Shown: positions 1-9,608, counted from the first letter of the stretch. The stretch is 64,000 nucleotides of DNA from Streptomyces sp. NBC_01210 (GCF_036010325.1 NZ_CP108549.1:5642001-5706000); one strand, 5' to 3'. Translations and numbers: made by a program. The notes: generated from the sequence alone by a model not told the origin.

Positions 1-1
1 G

Positions 2-829
2 ATCGCGCGCGCCTTCCTGGCCACGGAGCCGACGGTCGCGCAGCGCATCGTCCGGGCGAAACGCGCCCTCGCCAAGGCGGGCATCCCCTTCGAGGTCCCG
101 TACGGCCCCGAGCGCGCCGAGCGCCTTTCGTCGGTCCTGGAAGTCATCTACCTCGTCTTCAACGAGGGCTACTCGGCGACCACGGGCGACGACTGGCAGC
201 GCCCGGCGCTCTGCGAGGACGCGTTGCGGCTGGGCCGAGTGCTGGCCGGCCTCATGCCCCAGGAGCCCGAAGTCCATGGCCTGGTAGCGCTGTTGGAGAT
301 CCAGGCATCCCGCACGGTGGCGCGCACCGGCCCGGACGGCGAGCCGGTGCTGCTCGCCGACCAGAACCGCTCCCGCTGGAACCAGCGGCTGATCCGGCGC
401 GGCTTCGCGGCGCTGGCACGGGCGAACGCGGCTGCGGGCGGTCCCCCCGGCCCGTACGCCCTCCAGGCCGCGATCGCCGCCTGCCACGCACAGGCGGTGC
501 GTTACGAGGAGACGGACTGGTCCACGATCGCCGTCCTGTACGGCCGGCTCGCGGCGCTCGCCCCGTCCCCCGTGGTGGAGCTGAACCGTGCGGTCGCGGT
601 CTCGATGGCGGAAGGACCGGAGGCGGGGCTCGCGATGGTGGACGAACTGGCGGCGGAACCGGCGCTGAAGGAGTACCACCTGCTGCCGAGCGTGCGCGGC
701 GATCTGTTGGCGCGCCTCGGCCGACTGGCGGAGGCCCGGGCGGAGTTCGAGCGGGCGGCGTCGCTGACGCGCAATGAGCGCGAGCGTGAGCTGCTGCGGG
801 CGCGGGCGGAGGAGTGCGGCCGACCGTAG
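2..829 (+). CDS. ECF sigma factor, ECF42/DUF6596 type (5' truncated)
   Basis: The open frame runs in from the window edge, so the start and sigma region 2 are missing. The first residues (ARAFLATEPTVAQRIVRAKR) are the sigma region 4 helix-turn-helix. The rest is the helical C-terminal extension of about 230 residues typical of ECF42 factors, including the conserved stretch VFNEGYSAT and later QAAIAACHAQA. Such sigma factors normally sit next to a YCII/DGPF-domain protein, which would lie outside the window. Transcription regulator acting with RNA polymerase core; the target genes cannot be read from this sequence. Stop TAG at 827-829. Confidence 0.9.
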   Translation: MARAFLATEPTVAQRIVRAKRALAKAGIPFEVPYGPERAERLSSVLEVIYLVFNEGYSATTGDDWQRPALCEDALRLGRVLAGLMPQEPEVHGLVALLEIQASRTVARTGPDGEPVLLADQNRSRWNQRLIRRGFAALARANAAAGGPPGPYALQAAIAACHAQAVRYEETDWSTIAVLYGRLAALAPSPVVELNRAVAVSMAEGPEAGLAMVDELAAEPALKEYHLLPSVRGDLLARLGRLAEARAEFERAASLTRNERERELLRARAEECGRP

Positions 830-891
830 GCGATCAATCCTCCGATACGGTCAGGGCGTCCACCGGCCGACCACACCCGAGAAGGAACCGC

Positions 892-1539
892 ATGCCCAGC
901 CGTACGCTGCCACCGCCTCCGCCGCCCGAGGAGATACGGGCCTGGCCCGACCGCGAGGCCCTGCTGTCCGACCGGGCCGGCGCGATGGGCGAGTTGAGCA
1001 GGCTCAGCATCGGGCTGTCGCGACTGCTGCTGCTGTGGCTGACGGTGGCCGGTTTCGCGGCGGGCTGGGGCCTGGTCGGCGCGGCGCTCCAGACCTTCAC
1101 TGAGCCCTTGGACCCGTTCTACGTCCTGTTCGGCGTGATCTTCCTGGGCGTCGGACTCGCGTTCATGGTGCCGACCGGAATCGTGATCGGGTTCGGCATC
1201 CGCCACGACGGCCAGGTGCGTGAACGCCTGCGCCAGTGGTCGTCGCTCGACCGCGACCCGGCGCGCGACGCCCGCTACCGGTCGCCCGGCGAGAGCCTGT
1301 GCTGGTTCGTGCCGTCGTTCCTGCTGTGCGCGGTGGGTCTGTGGCTGTGCTTCGCGGTCCCGGCCGGCGCGAAGCAGGGGCAGGAGAGGTACGCGGAGGT
1401 CATCCTGCTGATGGGGATGGGCTTCATCCTCTGGCTGACGGGTCTGCTCGGCATCGCGAAGGCGGTGAGCCACTACCGGTGGGCGGTGCGGCTGGTGGCG
1501 GTCGTCCCGGCACGGGTGGGTGGCGGCGCGCACCGCTGA
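892..1539 (+). CDS. Hypothetical four-helix membrane protein
   Basis: About 215 residues. The ATG at 892 is chosen because GAAGGAA precedes it by a few bases; an in-frame start at 814 would overlap the sigma factor gene. The N-terminus is proline-rich and cytoplasmic-looking (RTLPPPPPPEE). Four hydrophobic segments follow at about residues 42-65, 75-103, 137-160 and 169-191. No catalytic motif is visible and I do not recognise a named family. It starts 62 bases after the sigma gene and could be co-transcribed with it, but nothing else links the two. Confidence 0.75.
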   Translation: MPSRTLPPPPPPEEIRAWPDREALLSDRAGAMGELSRLSIGLSRLLLLWLTVAGFAAGWGLVGAALQTFTEPLDPFYVLFGVIFLGVGLAFMVPTGIVIGFGIRHDGQVRERLRQWSSLDRDPARDARYRSPGESLCWFVPSFLLCAVGLWLCFAVPAGAKQGQERYAEVILLMGMGFILWLTGLLGIAKAVSHYRWAVRLVAVVPARVGGGAHR

Positions 1540-1572
1540 GGCGGAACCGTGTGTTGGAACAGCCAGCCGGGT

Positions 1573-2232
1573 TCAGGCACGGTGGTGGCTCCTCATATGG
1601 GCGTGGCCCAACTCCACGATCACTTTCAAGGCGGCAGGCGTCGCGGTCGCATTGTGTGCCTGTAGGGCCTTGCTGAAGTACTCGGACGCGGTGCAGAGGG
1701 CGAGTGCCTCCATGGCCTGGGCGACGATGGGGACAAGGTCCGTGTCGCAGAACGGGTGCTCGTGGTCGATGCGGTCCTGGAAGGCGGCCTCGAACGAGTC
1801 GAACTCGTCGTCGTAGGCCCAGGTATCGAGGCTTCTGAGCATCGGAAACCGCGCCTCCGCCTCCCACCTGGCCAATGGCACCTCTTGGTAGTCCGGAGGC
1901 CATTCGCGGTCGGCGACGCGCAGCAGCATGGCCAGCTCGGTCATGAACTCGGGAACGGTTTTGGGGGCAGCGGCAGTGGCCCATGCCTCACGGGCGTGCT
2001 GCGGGCAGCCGGCGAAGAAGGTGTCAGTGAAAGTCGCTGCCATGTAGTCGAGTTGGGAAGCGAGCGGCTGCATCCACCGACGCCATGGCGCGTCCCAGTG
2101 CTCGGTCCGCAGGACGCGCTTGAGCCGCAGGATCTGCCACTCCAGCGGATCGCTCTCGCGTGCTGCCAGGCTCACGAGCTGGAACAGCGGGCCGCTGGTG
2201 AATATCCCTTCCGGGTGCAACGCCATGCTCAT
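1573..2232 (-). CDS. Hypothetical protein, probable immunity-array member (paralogue of 3353-3997)
   Basis: About 219 residues, soluble, acidic, no signal peptide. The ATG at 2232 (MSMALHPEG) lies 13 bases after the upstream stop; a second ATG two codons in is also possible. The C-terminal half resembles the protein at 3353-3997: both have a (V/L)PL...E...RFP stretch, then (D/S)EHP...D(V/L)(I/V)P, and end in an AHM-containing helix. This paralogy, and the position behind a broken WXG100 gene, suggests an immunity protein retained from a polymorphic toxin system. That role is inference; no family name is recognised. Confidence 0.7.
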   Translation of the reverse strand: MSMALHPEGIFTSGPLFQLVSLAARESDPLEWQILRLKRVLRTEHWDAPWRRWMQPLASQLDYMAATFTDTFFAGCPQHAREAWATAAAPKTVPEFMTELAMLLRVADREWPPDYQEVPLARWEAEARFPMLRSLDTWAYDDEFDSFEAAFQDRIDHEHPFCDTDLVPIVAQAMEALALCTASEYFSKALQAHNATATPAALKVIVELGHAHMRSHHRA

Positions 2233-2245
2233 CCGTCCCGGTTCG

Positions 2246-2818
2246 TCAGATGGGATTGAACGACCAGAAGATCCCGACCTCCGTGTCGGAAACCACGACG
2301 AGACCGTAGTCGGCGGTGTACTGCGTGAGGGCCGACCAGCACGAAACTTTGCAGGAAAGGTCGGCGGCCGGCGTCGTTTCCACATCGTTCGCGTTCGTGT
2401 AGCACTCGAATTGCTGGCCGTAGCGAGCGAGCAAGGCGTGTGCGTCGGCGATCAGACTCTCTGCCTTCTCGGGAAAGCCCGGCGCATTCCGCAGATTGCA
2501 CCAGTCGTCCGTCATCGCAAGGAGAAGCAGCGGTGCGGTGTCGGAGGTGATCTGGGTGAGCGACTCGTTCAGCAACTCAGGGCTGGGCGAGTCGAACGGG
2601 AAAGCAGAGCCGTGCCGCGCGATCTCGTCCGCGTTGTCCCTGTCCCAGTCGAGCACCGACCAGCCCCGAGGATCGACGAAGTCCCGGTTCATCACGGCCA
2701 CGGAGTCGAGCATCCAATCCGAGTGCAGGCGCGGGCCCGTGGCGACGAGTGAGTACTTGTCGTCGAACAGTCGGAGGGCCGCGGCTTCCCACGTGTCACG
2801 TCCCACGTTCACCGTCAT
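2246..2818 (-). CDS. Hypothetical protein in putative immunity array
   Basis: 190 residues from the ATG at 2818. This ATG overlaps the stop of the upstream gene as ATGA, which implies translational coupling and decides the start against an in-frame codon at 2986. The protein is soluble and acidic with many Trp and Asp residues (for example GWSVLDWDRDN) and ends in IFWSFNPI. No family is recognised. The tight spacing with both neighbours makes 3123-1573 one transcription unit. Its size, acidity and location fit an immunity protein, but nothing in the sequence proves that. Confidence 0.72.
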   Translation of the reverse strand: MTVNVGRDTWEAAALRLFDDKYSLVATGPRLHSDWMLDSVAVMNRDFVDPRGWSVLDWDRDNADEIARHGSAFPFDSPSPELLNESLTQITSDTAPLLLLAMTDDWCNLRNAPGFPEKAESLIADAHALLARYGQQFECYTNANDVETTPAADLSCKVSCWSALTQYTADYGLVVVSDTEVGIFWSFNPI

Positions 2819-3123
2819 CGAAGGCGAAGTTGGTTGGCCGGCATCGTGAGCCGGGCGCCGGGTGCGTACGGGGCGGGTGGATCGACCTCCATGCCGAGTT
2901 CGGCGTCGGCGTAGTCCGACTTGTCGAGCGGCAGGGCCAGCAGGTCGTGCAGCTCCCCCGTCAGCTGGGCGAGCTGCTCCAGCCATGCATGGGTCGCGGA
3001 GTCGGGCAGCTCGACATCGGGTACGGGATAGAACTCGCCCAGACGGAGCCGCAGTCGGCCCGGCGGATTGTTGGCGTACTCGCGCAGCTGGTGCTCGTCG
3101 ACGGCGAGCGGCTTCAGGGACAC
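2815..3123 (-). CDS. Small acidic protein in putative immunity array
   Basis: 102 residues from a GTG at 3123, preceded by GAGG a few bases upstream (3128-3138 region); there is no good start further out. The N-terminus reads SLKPLAVDEHQLREYANN and the protein is rich in Leu, Asp and Pro. It begins nine bases after the stop of a toxin-tail fragment (stop at 3132-3134), the usual spacing of an immunity gene directly behind its toxin. That makes it the best candidate for the cognate immunity protein of the lost toxin module. No family is recognised; the assignment is inference from context. Confidence 0.65.
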   Translation of the reverse strand: MSLKPLAVDEHQLREYANNPPGRLRLRLGEFYPVPDVELPDSATHAWLEQLAQLTGELHDLLALPLDKSDYADAELGMEVDPPAPYAPGARLTMPANQLRLR

Positions 3124-3131
3124 GGATGCCT

Positions 3132-3320
3132 CTAGAGGTAGATCGGGAAGGTGGCGTGCACGGTGAAGCCGTGCGGGCTCGCAGAGTCGCGCTTGAGGAT
3201 CACGCGTGCGGCACGTACGCCGATGGCGTTGCGTCCGGTGAGCATCATCGTCTGCCACCTGCTGAGTGCACCACTGGGAGGTCTCCCGGTCGGGGTAGGA
3301 GGAGCTGTGCCTTCGCATGG
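3132..3320 (-). pseudogene. C-terminal fragment of a toxin module (RNase A-like tail), promoterless
   Basis: An open stretch of 62 codons with no credible start: an in-frame TGA lies just upstream, and the first ATG pair is at 3243-3248. The last 35 residues (TGRNAIGVRAARVILKRD, then SPHGFTVHATFPIYL) resemble the end of bacterial RNase A-like CdiA/T7SS toxin domains. Those end in a V-(I/V)-L-K-(R/K)-D ... G-(F/Y) ... T-x-(F/Y)-P pattern. It sits directly before a small acidic gene, as a toxin sits before its immunity gene. I call it a decayed or orphan toxin cassette. Family assignment is from memory of the pattern, not a search. Confidence 0.5.
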
Positions 3321-3352
3321 TCAGCCTATCGAGAGGGGCGATGCGTCAATCG

Positions 3353-3997
3353 TCAGTGCGGCTGGGCCATATGCGCGGCTGCTAGCCGGATGATGTCGTC
3401 AAGGACCGGAAGAGCGACCCAGGAGATCTCACCGCGCACCGCGTGGGTGAGATCTTCGTCGCTCGGGAAAAGCATCAGGAGCTCTTGAACTTCTGCTGCC
3501 AGCAAGGGGATTACGTCGAGGCAGTGGGAAGGGTGTTCGCTCTCCACGCCCGCAGTGATCGCCTCTTCGTCGGCAGTATGCTCTCCGGGCGCGATCCAGT
3601 TCAGTCCAAAATCAATGGTCCTGGGAAACCTGACCCGAATTTCCAGGGACCCCAGCGGGAGTTCGCGAACCGACGGAATGGGTTGCCGGTCGAAGGGCCG
3701 GATCAGCTCGGCCAGCATGCGCAGATACTCAGGGCCTGCCATGTCTCCAGCGGCTCGGTGCAGCTTCTGACCGAAACGCTCCGGGATTGTCCCCGGGGCG
3801 GCGGTGCTCACCTTTTCAGCAGTGAGCTCAAGCAGCGCAGCCACCGCGTTGAGCGGCATGACCCAGTCGGCCTGGGCGGAGTTCCGTACCGTACGGCAGA
3901 GCCGTACGAGGTCGTCCTCCTGCGTAGACCCGTCGGTAAAATCGAGAAGCCGCAGAATGGGGCCATCTTCGAAGAGATCGCCGAAGTCGAATGCCAT
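3353..3997 (-). CDS. Hypothetical protein, probable immunity-array member (paralogue of 1573-2232)
   Basis: 214 residues; ATG at 3997 preceded by AAGGACACGGA. The sequence starts MAFDFGDLFEDGPILRLLDF and is acidic and soluble. Its second half aligns by eye with the protein at 1573-2232: LPLGSLEIRVRFP corresponds to VPLARWEAEARFP, and ESEHPSHCLDVIPLL to DHEHPFCDTDLVPIV; both end in a helix with AHM. It starts nine bases after a toxin-tail fragment fused behind the WXG100 gene, again the toxin-then-immunity order. Proposed immunity protein; unproven. Confidence 0.7.
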   Translation of the reverse strand: MAFDFGDLFEDGPILRLLDFTDGSTQEDDLVRLCRTVRNSAQADWVMPLNAVAALLELTAEKVSTAAPGTIPERFGQKLHRAAGDMAGPEYLRMLAELIRPFDRQPIPSVRELPLGSLEIRVRFPRTIDFGLNWIAPGEHTADEEAITAGVESEHPSHCLDVIPLLAAEVQELLMLFPSDEDLTHAVRGEISWVALPVLDDIIRLAAAHMAQPH

Positions 3998-4006
3998 TCC
4001 GTGTCC

Positions 4007-4087
4007 TTACTGGGGAGGCGCCTGGTCGGTCGGCATGGATGTCAGCACGACGTACGGGGGATGCCCGCCCGGCACCGGCTTCAAAGT
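4007..4087 (-). pseudogene. Toxin C-terminal tail joined to the WXG100 gene
   Basis: Twenty-six codons in a frame different from the WXG100 gene read TLKPVPGGHPPYVVLTSMP followed by TDQAPPQ and a TAA stop at 4007-4009. The V-V-L-T-S-M-P ending matches the V-L-T-x-x-P ending of bacterial RNase A-like toxin domains. The fragment begins exactly where the WXG100 coding sequence loses homology to its family. The simplest reading is a deletion that removed the end of the WXG100 gene and almost all of a large toxin gene, joining the two remnants out of frame. Confidence 0.45.
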
Positions 4088-4284
4088 ACGGCGTCCTCGG
4101 CCGCGCCCCTGTGCAGCGCCCGGTACCCCTTGGCCGCTTCGCCCTTCCAGCCTGCCTCGATACGGTCCACGATCGCGCCCATCCGGCGCACCTGGCTGTC
4201 CAGGTGGCTCTGCATATCGTCGAGGTCCCCGGCGAGCCGGGTCAGGTCGTCCTCCGATACGTCGAGATCGGCGTGATCCACCAT
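4081..4284 (-). CDS. WXG100-family protein, C-terminally truncated
   Basis: 67 residues, against about 100 for the family. ATG at 4284, with AGGGGGAAGC upstream. The first helix, the turn motif W-K-G (in IEAGWKGEAAKGY) and the start of the second helix are present. The protein then stops after GAAEDAVL instead of completing the helix. WXG100 proteins are small helical hairpins that accompany toxins through the type VII (ESX) secretion system. Here the gene heads a minus-strand unit of possible immunity genes, and the truncation coincides with a deletion junction, so it is probably non-functional or vestigial. Confidence 0.75.
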   Translation of the reverse strand: MVDHADLDVSEDDLTRLAGDLDDMQSHLDSQVRRMGAIVDRIEAGWKGEAAKGYRALHRGAAEDAVL

Positions 4285-4385
4285 GCTTCCCCCTTGGTTC
4301 CCGCTGCGTGGCGCCCAACCCGAAACCCTAACAAATCAGGCTGACAGCATAGAGGTTGCATATTCCGGGGCGCCTGTGACCTGAA

Positions 4386-5564
4386 TTACGCGGGTCGTCC
4401 GATCAGCATCGTCGGCGCCCCCGCCACCCTCGTCAGAAACACCGTCGCCGCATTCGGCCCCTTGGGCTTCACCTTGCGGCGCAGTTCCTCCGGCTCGATC
4501 GCCGAGCCGCGCTTCTTCACCGTCAGATTGCCGACTTCGCGTTCCCGCAGCAGCGCCTTCAACTTCTTCAGGCCGAAGGGGAGTTCATCGGTGATCTCGT
4601 AGGCGGTGGCGTACGGGGTCGGCCGCAGCCCGTCCGCCGTGATGTACGCGATCGTCTCGTCGATCAGCCCGCCGTCCAGCTCCTCCGCGACCTCGGCGAC
4701 CAGATGCGCGCGGATCACCGCGCCGTCGGGCTCGTACAGGAAGCGGCCCACCTTGCGGACCTCGGGGTCCGGCAGCCCGCGGCCGGTCAGCGAGCGCGGG
4801 CCCGGCAGCAGCGTCGCAGCGACCGTGCCCGGCCGGGTGCCGAACCAGAGCACGGCCTCCTTCACATCGCCGCCGTCCGAGATCCACTCCGCCTCGGCGT
4901 CGTCCGGGACCGCCTCGTGCGGGACGCCGGGTGCGATCTTGAGGGCAGCGTGCGGGCGGGTGCGGGCCGCGCCGATCGCCCAGGAGAGGGGCGGGGAGTA
5001 CGCCTCCGGGTCGAAGATCCTGCCCCGGCCGCCCCGCCGGGCCGGGTCCACGAACACCGCGTCGTACGCACCCGTGTCGATCTCCGTGACGTCCGCGCAC
5101 CGGACCTCGATCAGCTCGGCCAGGCCCAGCGCCTCCGCGTTCGCACGCGCGACCTCTGCCGTCAGCGGGTCGCGGTCCACCGCCAGGACCGAGATGCCGG
5201 CCCGGGCCAGCGCGATCGCGTCGCCGCCGATCCCGCTGCACAGGTCCGCCACGCTCCGTACGCCCAGCGCCGCGAAGCGCCCGGCCCGGTACGTCGCGAC
5301 CGAGGAGCGGGTCGCCTGCTCGACGCCGTTCGGGGTGAAGAACATCCGCTGTGCGTCCGCCGCGCCGAATTTGGCCACCGCCCGTTGCCGTAGTCGCGCC
5401 TGCGTGAGCGCCGCCGTGACAAGCCCGACCGGGTGCTCGCGGCGCAGCCGGGAGGCGACCGCCAGTTCCTGGGCCGGGTCGTAGTCCCCCAGTGCGGCGA
5501 GCAGTGCCTGGCCCTCGTCGGTCAGCAGTGTCGAGAAGGGAACGAGATCGGTCACCCGGCCCAT
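4386..5564 (-). CDS. Class I SAM-dependent methyltransferase with THUMP-like C-terminal domain
   Basis: 392 residues. The SAM-binding loop DLCSGIGGDAIALA lies at about residues 107-120 and the acidic loop VLAVDRDP at about 126-133; the VDPARR motif near residue 172 is in the position of motif IV. The C-terminal 90 residues, with many Lys and Arg (KKLKALLRERE, VKKRG), match the THUMP-like domain of this actinobacterial family, suggesting an RNA or ribosomal substrate. The substrate is not known to me. The ATG at 5564 has no strong ribosome binding site. It diverges from the deacetylase pair starting at 5675. Confidence 0.88.
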   Translation of the reverse strand: MGRVTDLVPFSTLLTDEGQALLAALGDYDPAQELAVASRLRREHPVGLVTAALTQARLRQRAVAKFGAADAQRMFFTPNGVEQATRSSVATYRAGRFAALGVRSVADLCSGIGGDAIALARAGISVLAVDRDPLTAEVARANAEALGLAELIEVRCADVTEIDTGAYDAVFVDPARRGGRGRIFDPEAYSPPLSWAIGAARTRPHAALKIAPGVPHEAVPDDAEAEWISDGGDVKEAVLWFGTRPGTVAATLLPGPRSLTGRGLPDPEVRKVGRFLYEPDGAVIRAHLVAEVAEELDGGLIDETIAYITADGLRPTPYATAYEITDELPFGLKKLKALLREREVGNLTVKKRGSAIEPEELRRKVKPKGPNAATVFLTRVAGAPTMLIGRPA

Positions 5565-5674
5565 TGTGGGCCAGGTGGGGGATGGTGCGCCCGCGGTGGG
5601 CGGTGTCGGCCCCTTGCCGGGGCTTCGCGCTGACAGGATGCGGCGCCATGCACCCAGTACGACAAAAAGGAAAA

Positions 5675-6601
5675 ATGACAGCCAATCGGGGCCATGCGGT
5701 CCTGGCTGTGCTCCTGGTCGCCGCCCTCGGCTCCGCCTGTGCGGCCGAGTCCTCGGGTGGTTCGCGCGGTTCCGGCGGCCCCGGTGCCTCCGGCGGCGTC
5801 AAAGCCGCCCCCGGCGGGCAGGCGAAGCCGCAGTCCGGCCCCGCCGGCGCGCTCACCGCGTACGTGGAGAAGGTGAAGCGCGCCCAGGCCGCCCGCGCCG
5901 TCGCAGCCAAGAAGTGGGGCCTGGAGAAGCCCCCGCTCGCCGCGCCCCAGCCGCCCGCCGTCAAGCCGGAGATCACCACCCGTGAGGGCTTCGAGGTCGA
6001 GGACGGCGAGTCCCTGCCGCCCGTCTTCACCACCGTGCCCGTCAAGGACAAGGTCGTCTTCCTGACGATCGACGACGGCTGGGAGAAGGACCCCGCCCTG
6101 CTGCGGATGATGTCCGAGCTCAAGATCCCGTACAGCGCCTTCCTCAGCGACTACTTGATCAGCAACAACTACGACTATTTCAAGGAGATGCGGGACCGCG
6201 GGGTCTCGCTGTACAACCACACCCTCAACCACCTCTATCTGCCCGGCCTTTCGTACGCCGAGCAGGAGCGGGAGATCTGCAACCAGCAGACCAAGCTCGA
6301 GGAGCGGTACGGGAAGCGGCCCTCGCTCTTCCGCCCGCCGTACGGCAACTACAACCGGGACACGCTGCGCGTAGCCAAATCGTGCGGCGTCAAGGCCGTT
6401 CCGCTGTGGGCCGCCGAGGCGTTTCCGGACCACATGGAGTGGCGCGAGTGGGACCAGGATCTGCACCCCGGCGACATCATCCTGACGCACTTCCGCGGCC
6501 CCGAGGAGTGGAAGGGCACCATGCCCGACCTGATCCGGCGGGTCATGAAGACGATCACCGACAAGGGCTACGCCGTGGCGAAGCTGGAGGACTACGTATG
6601 A
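5675..6601 (+). CDS. Polysaccharide deacetylase family lipoprotein
   Basis: 308 residues. ATG 5675 is preferred over 5648 because AAGGA lies just before it. A short positively charged start and hydrophobic segment end in GSAC, a probable lipobox (Cys about residue 21), then a Gly/Ser/Pro-rich linker. The NodB-type motifs are present: TIDDGW (metal-binding Asp), NHTLNH (H-T-x-x-H), RPPYGNYN and LTHFR. The enzyme would remove acetyl groups from a cell-surface glycan, outside the membrane. Its stop overlaps the next start as ATGA, so the two genes are translationally coupled. Confidence 0.93.
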   Translation: MTANRGHAVLAVLLVAALGSACAAESSGGSRGSGGPGASGGVKAAPGGQAKPQSGPAGALTAYVEKVKRAQAARAVAAKKWGLEKPPLAAPQPPAVKPEITTREGFEVEDGESLPPVFTTVPVKDKVVFLTIDDGWEKDPALLRMMSELKIPYSAFLSDYLISNNYDYFKEMRDRGVSLYNHTLNHLYLPGLSYAEQEREICNQQTKLEERYGKRPSLFRPPYGNYNRDTLRVAKSCGVKAVPLWAAEAFPDHMEWREWDQDLHPGDIILTHFRGPEEWKGTMPDLIRRVMKTITDKGYAVAKLEDYV

Positions 6602-7236
6602 GACGCGCGCACCGGCTGCTGGCCGGAGTGCTGGCGGCCGGTGCGCTTCTCGCCTCGGGGTGTGCGCAGTCGGTGGACCCGATCGAGCGCCTCGGGCGCA
6701 AGGCCGCGCGGCAGGTCTCCCCGGGCGCGGGTGTACCGGGCTCCGCGCACAAGCGGTGGGGGCTGGCCGCGCCGCTCGCGGCCGCGCCGAAGCCGCCCGC
6801 GCGCAGGCCCAAGGTGCCCTACGTGGTGAACCGGGTGCCGACCCGCGAGAAGGTCGTCTTCCTCACCTTCGACGACGGCGTGGAGCGCGATACGGAGTTC
6901 CTGCGGATGGTCGGCGATCTGAAGCTGCCGATCAGTACGTTCCGCACGGGCGGCAGGACCGATCTGCGCACGCTCTCGTACGAGGACCAGCACGACGAGA
7001 TCTGCCGCCGACGGGAGCGGCTGCTCCGTCCACCGCACGGCGCGTACAACGCCGACACGCTGCGGGCGGCGGCCGACTGCGGGGTCCGTGCGGTGGTGCT
7101 GGGGCGGGCGTATGAGGAGGGTGAACGGCTGCGGCCCGGTGACATCGTGCTCGCGCACACGAGGACGACGGGGCGGATGCTGCGCCGTATCCAGGCGCAG
7201 GGGTACGCGGTGGCGCGTCTGGAGGACTACGTCTGA
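6598..7236 (+). CDS. Degenerate polysaccharide deacetylase-like lipoprotein
   Basis: 212 residues, starting at the ATG that overlaps the previous stop. It has a clean lipobox (LASGC, Cys about residue 22). It keeps the first motif (LTFDDGVERD), the RPPHGAYN motif and a final VLAHTRT, all alignable with the upstream paralogue. About 45 residues around the second motif, which should carry the H-T-x-x-H zinc ligands, are missing: the text jumps from ISTFRTGG... SYEDQHDEICRR to LLRPPHG. It is probably a tandem duplicate that lost catalysis by internal deletion. Confidence 0.88.
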   Translation: MRRAHRLLAGVLAAGALLASGCAQSVDPIERLGRKAARQVSPGAGVPGSAHKRWGLAAPLAAAPKPPARRPKVPYVVNRVPTREKVVFLTFDDGVERDTEFLRMVGDLKLPISTFRTGGRTDLRTLSYEDQHDEICRRRERLLRPPHGAYNADTLRAAADCGVRAVVLGRAYEEGERLRPGDIVLAHTRTTGRMLRRIQAQGYAVARLEDYV

Positions 7237-7389
7237 GGGGCAGGATGTATTGCTGTTGCCGTATTGCTGCCGTGCCGTGATTGCTGTCGCGCCGGGCGGA
7301 ATTGCTGCTGTACCGCGCGGAACCCAGGGCGCCCGCGCCACGTTCTCCGTATCGGACCGGCCATGACAGCCCGACGCCACACCGGCGGA

Positions 7390-7416
7390 TTGGCACTCCG
7401 CTTGACCGAGTGCTAA
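7390..7416 (+). promoter_or_regulatory. CIRCE operator 1 (HrcA site) upstream of groES
   Basis: TTGGCACTC, nine bases, GAGTGCTAA: matches the HrcA operator consensus TTAGCACTC-N9-GAGTGCTAA at all but one position. The candidate -35 box TTGACC (7402-7407) lies partly inside it. HrcA binding here would block groES-groEL1 transcription until heat stress. Confidence 0.93.
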
Positions 7417-7429
7417 TCGCAGTCATAGT
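7402..7429 (+). promoter_or_regulatory. Candidate groES promoter
   Basis: TTGACC at 7402-7407 and CATAGT at 7424-7429, spaced 16 bases, resemble a vegetative HrdB-type promoter. It is flanked by CIRCE sites on both sides, as expected for a HrcA-repressed chaperonin operon. Confidence 0.6.
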
Positions 7430-7436
7430 CTCAGGT

Positions 7437-7463
7437 CTGGCACTCCCCACTGGAGAGTGCCAA
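7437..7463 (+). promoter_or_regulatory. CIRCE operator 2 (HrcA site) upstream of groES
   Basis: CTGGCACTC, nine bases, GAGTGCCAA: a second HrcA site 20 bases downstream of the first, placed just after the predicted transcription start. A tandem pair is typical of actinobacterial groESL1 operons. Confidence 0.9.
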
Positions 7464-7562
7464 CACAGCGACGGGCAGGTCCGGCACCCGCGACGACGGA
7501 TCCACCTGGTCGCCACCTCAGACAGTTAACCCCGTGAGATCTCCGAAGGGGGAGGTCGGATC

Positions 7563-7871
7563 GTGACGACCGCCAGCTCCAAGGTTGCCATCAAGCCGCT
7601 CGAGGACCGCATTGTGGTCCAGCCGCTCGACGCCGAGCAGACCACGGCCTCTGGCCTGGTCATCCCGGACACCGCGAAGGAGAAGCCCCAGGAGGGCGTC
7701 GTCCTCGCCGTGGGCCCGGGTCGCTTCGAGAACGGCGAGCGGCTCCCGCTCGACGTCAAGACCGGCGACGTCGTGCTGTACAGCAAGTACGGCGGCACCG
7801 AGGTGAAGTACAACGGCGAGGAGTACCTCGTCCTCTCGGCTCGCGACGTGCTCGCGATCGTCGAGAAGTAA
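7563..7871 (+). CDS. groES: Co-chaperonin GroES
   Basis: 102 residues, the full family length, from a GTG at 7563 preceded by GGGGGAGG at about 7548-7555. Heptameric lid of the GroEL folding chamber in the cytoplasm. Recognisable segments are [31 protein letters not shown] (the mobile-loop region that contacts GroEL) and [21 protein letters not shown] at the C-terminus. It is the first gene of the CIRCE-controlled operon; groEL1 follows after 96 bases. Confidence 0.98.
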   Translation: MTTASSKVAIKPLEDRIVVQPLDAEQTTASGLVIPDTAKEKPQEGVVLAVGPGRFENGERLPLDVKTGDVVLYSKYGGTEVKYNGEEYLVLSARDVLAIVEK

Positions 7872-7940
7872 TTCACCCGAAGTTTTAGATCTGCGCCCCT
7901 GGCCCCCGCGACATATGTAGCCGGGTGCCCAGGGGCGTAG

Positions 7941-9590
<1,650 letters not shown>

Positions 9591-9608
9591 CGCCGTACGA
9601 CACATGTG

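Noticed and set aside
1756..4344. Plus-strand frames across the immunity-like island
   Set aside because: They have poor codon pattern and no ribosome binding sites; the minus-strand genes have linked overlaps (ATGA) and good start signals.
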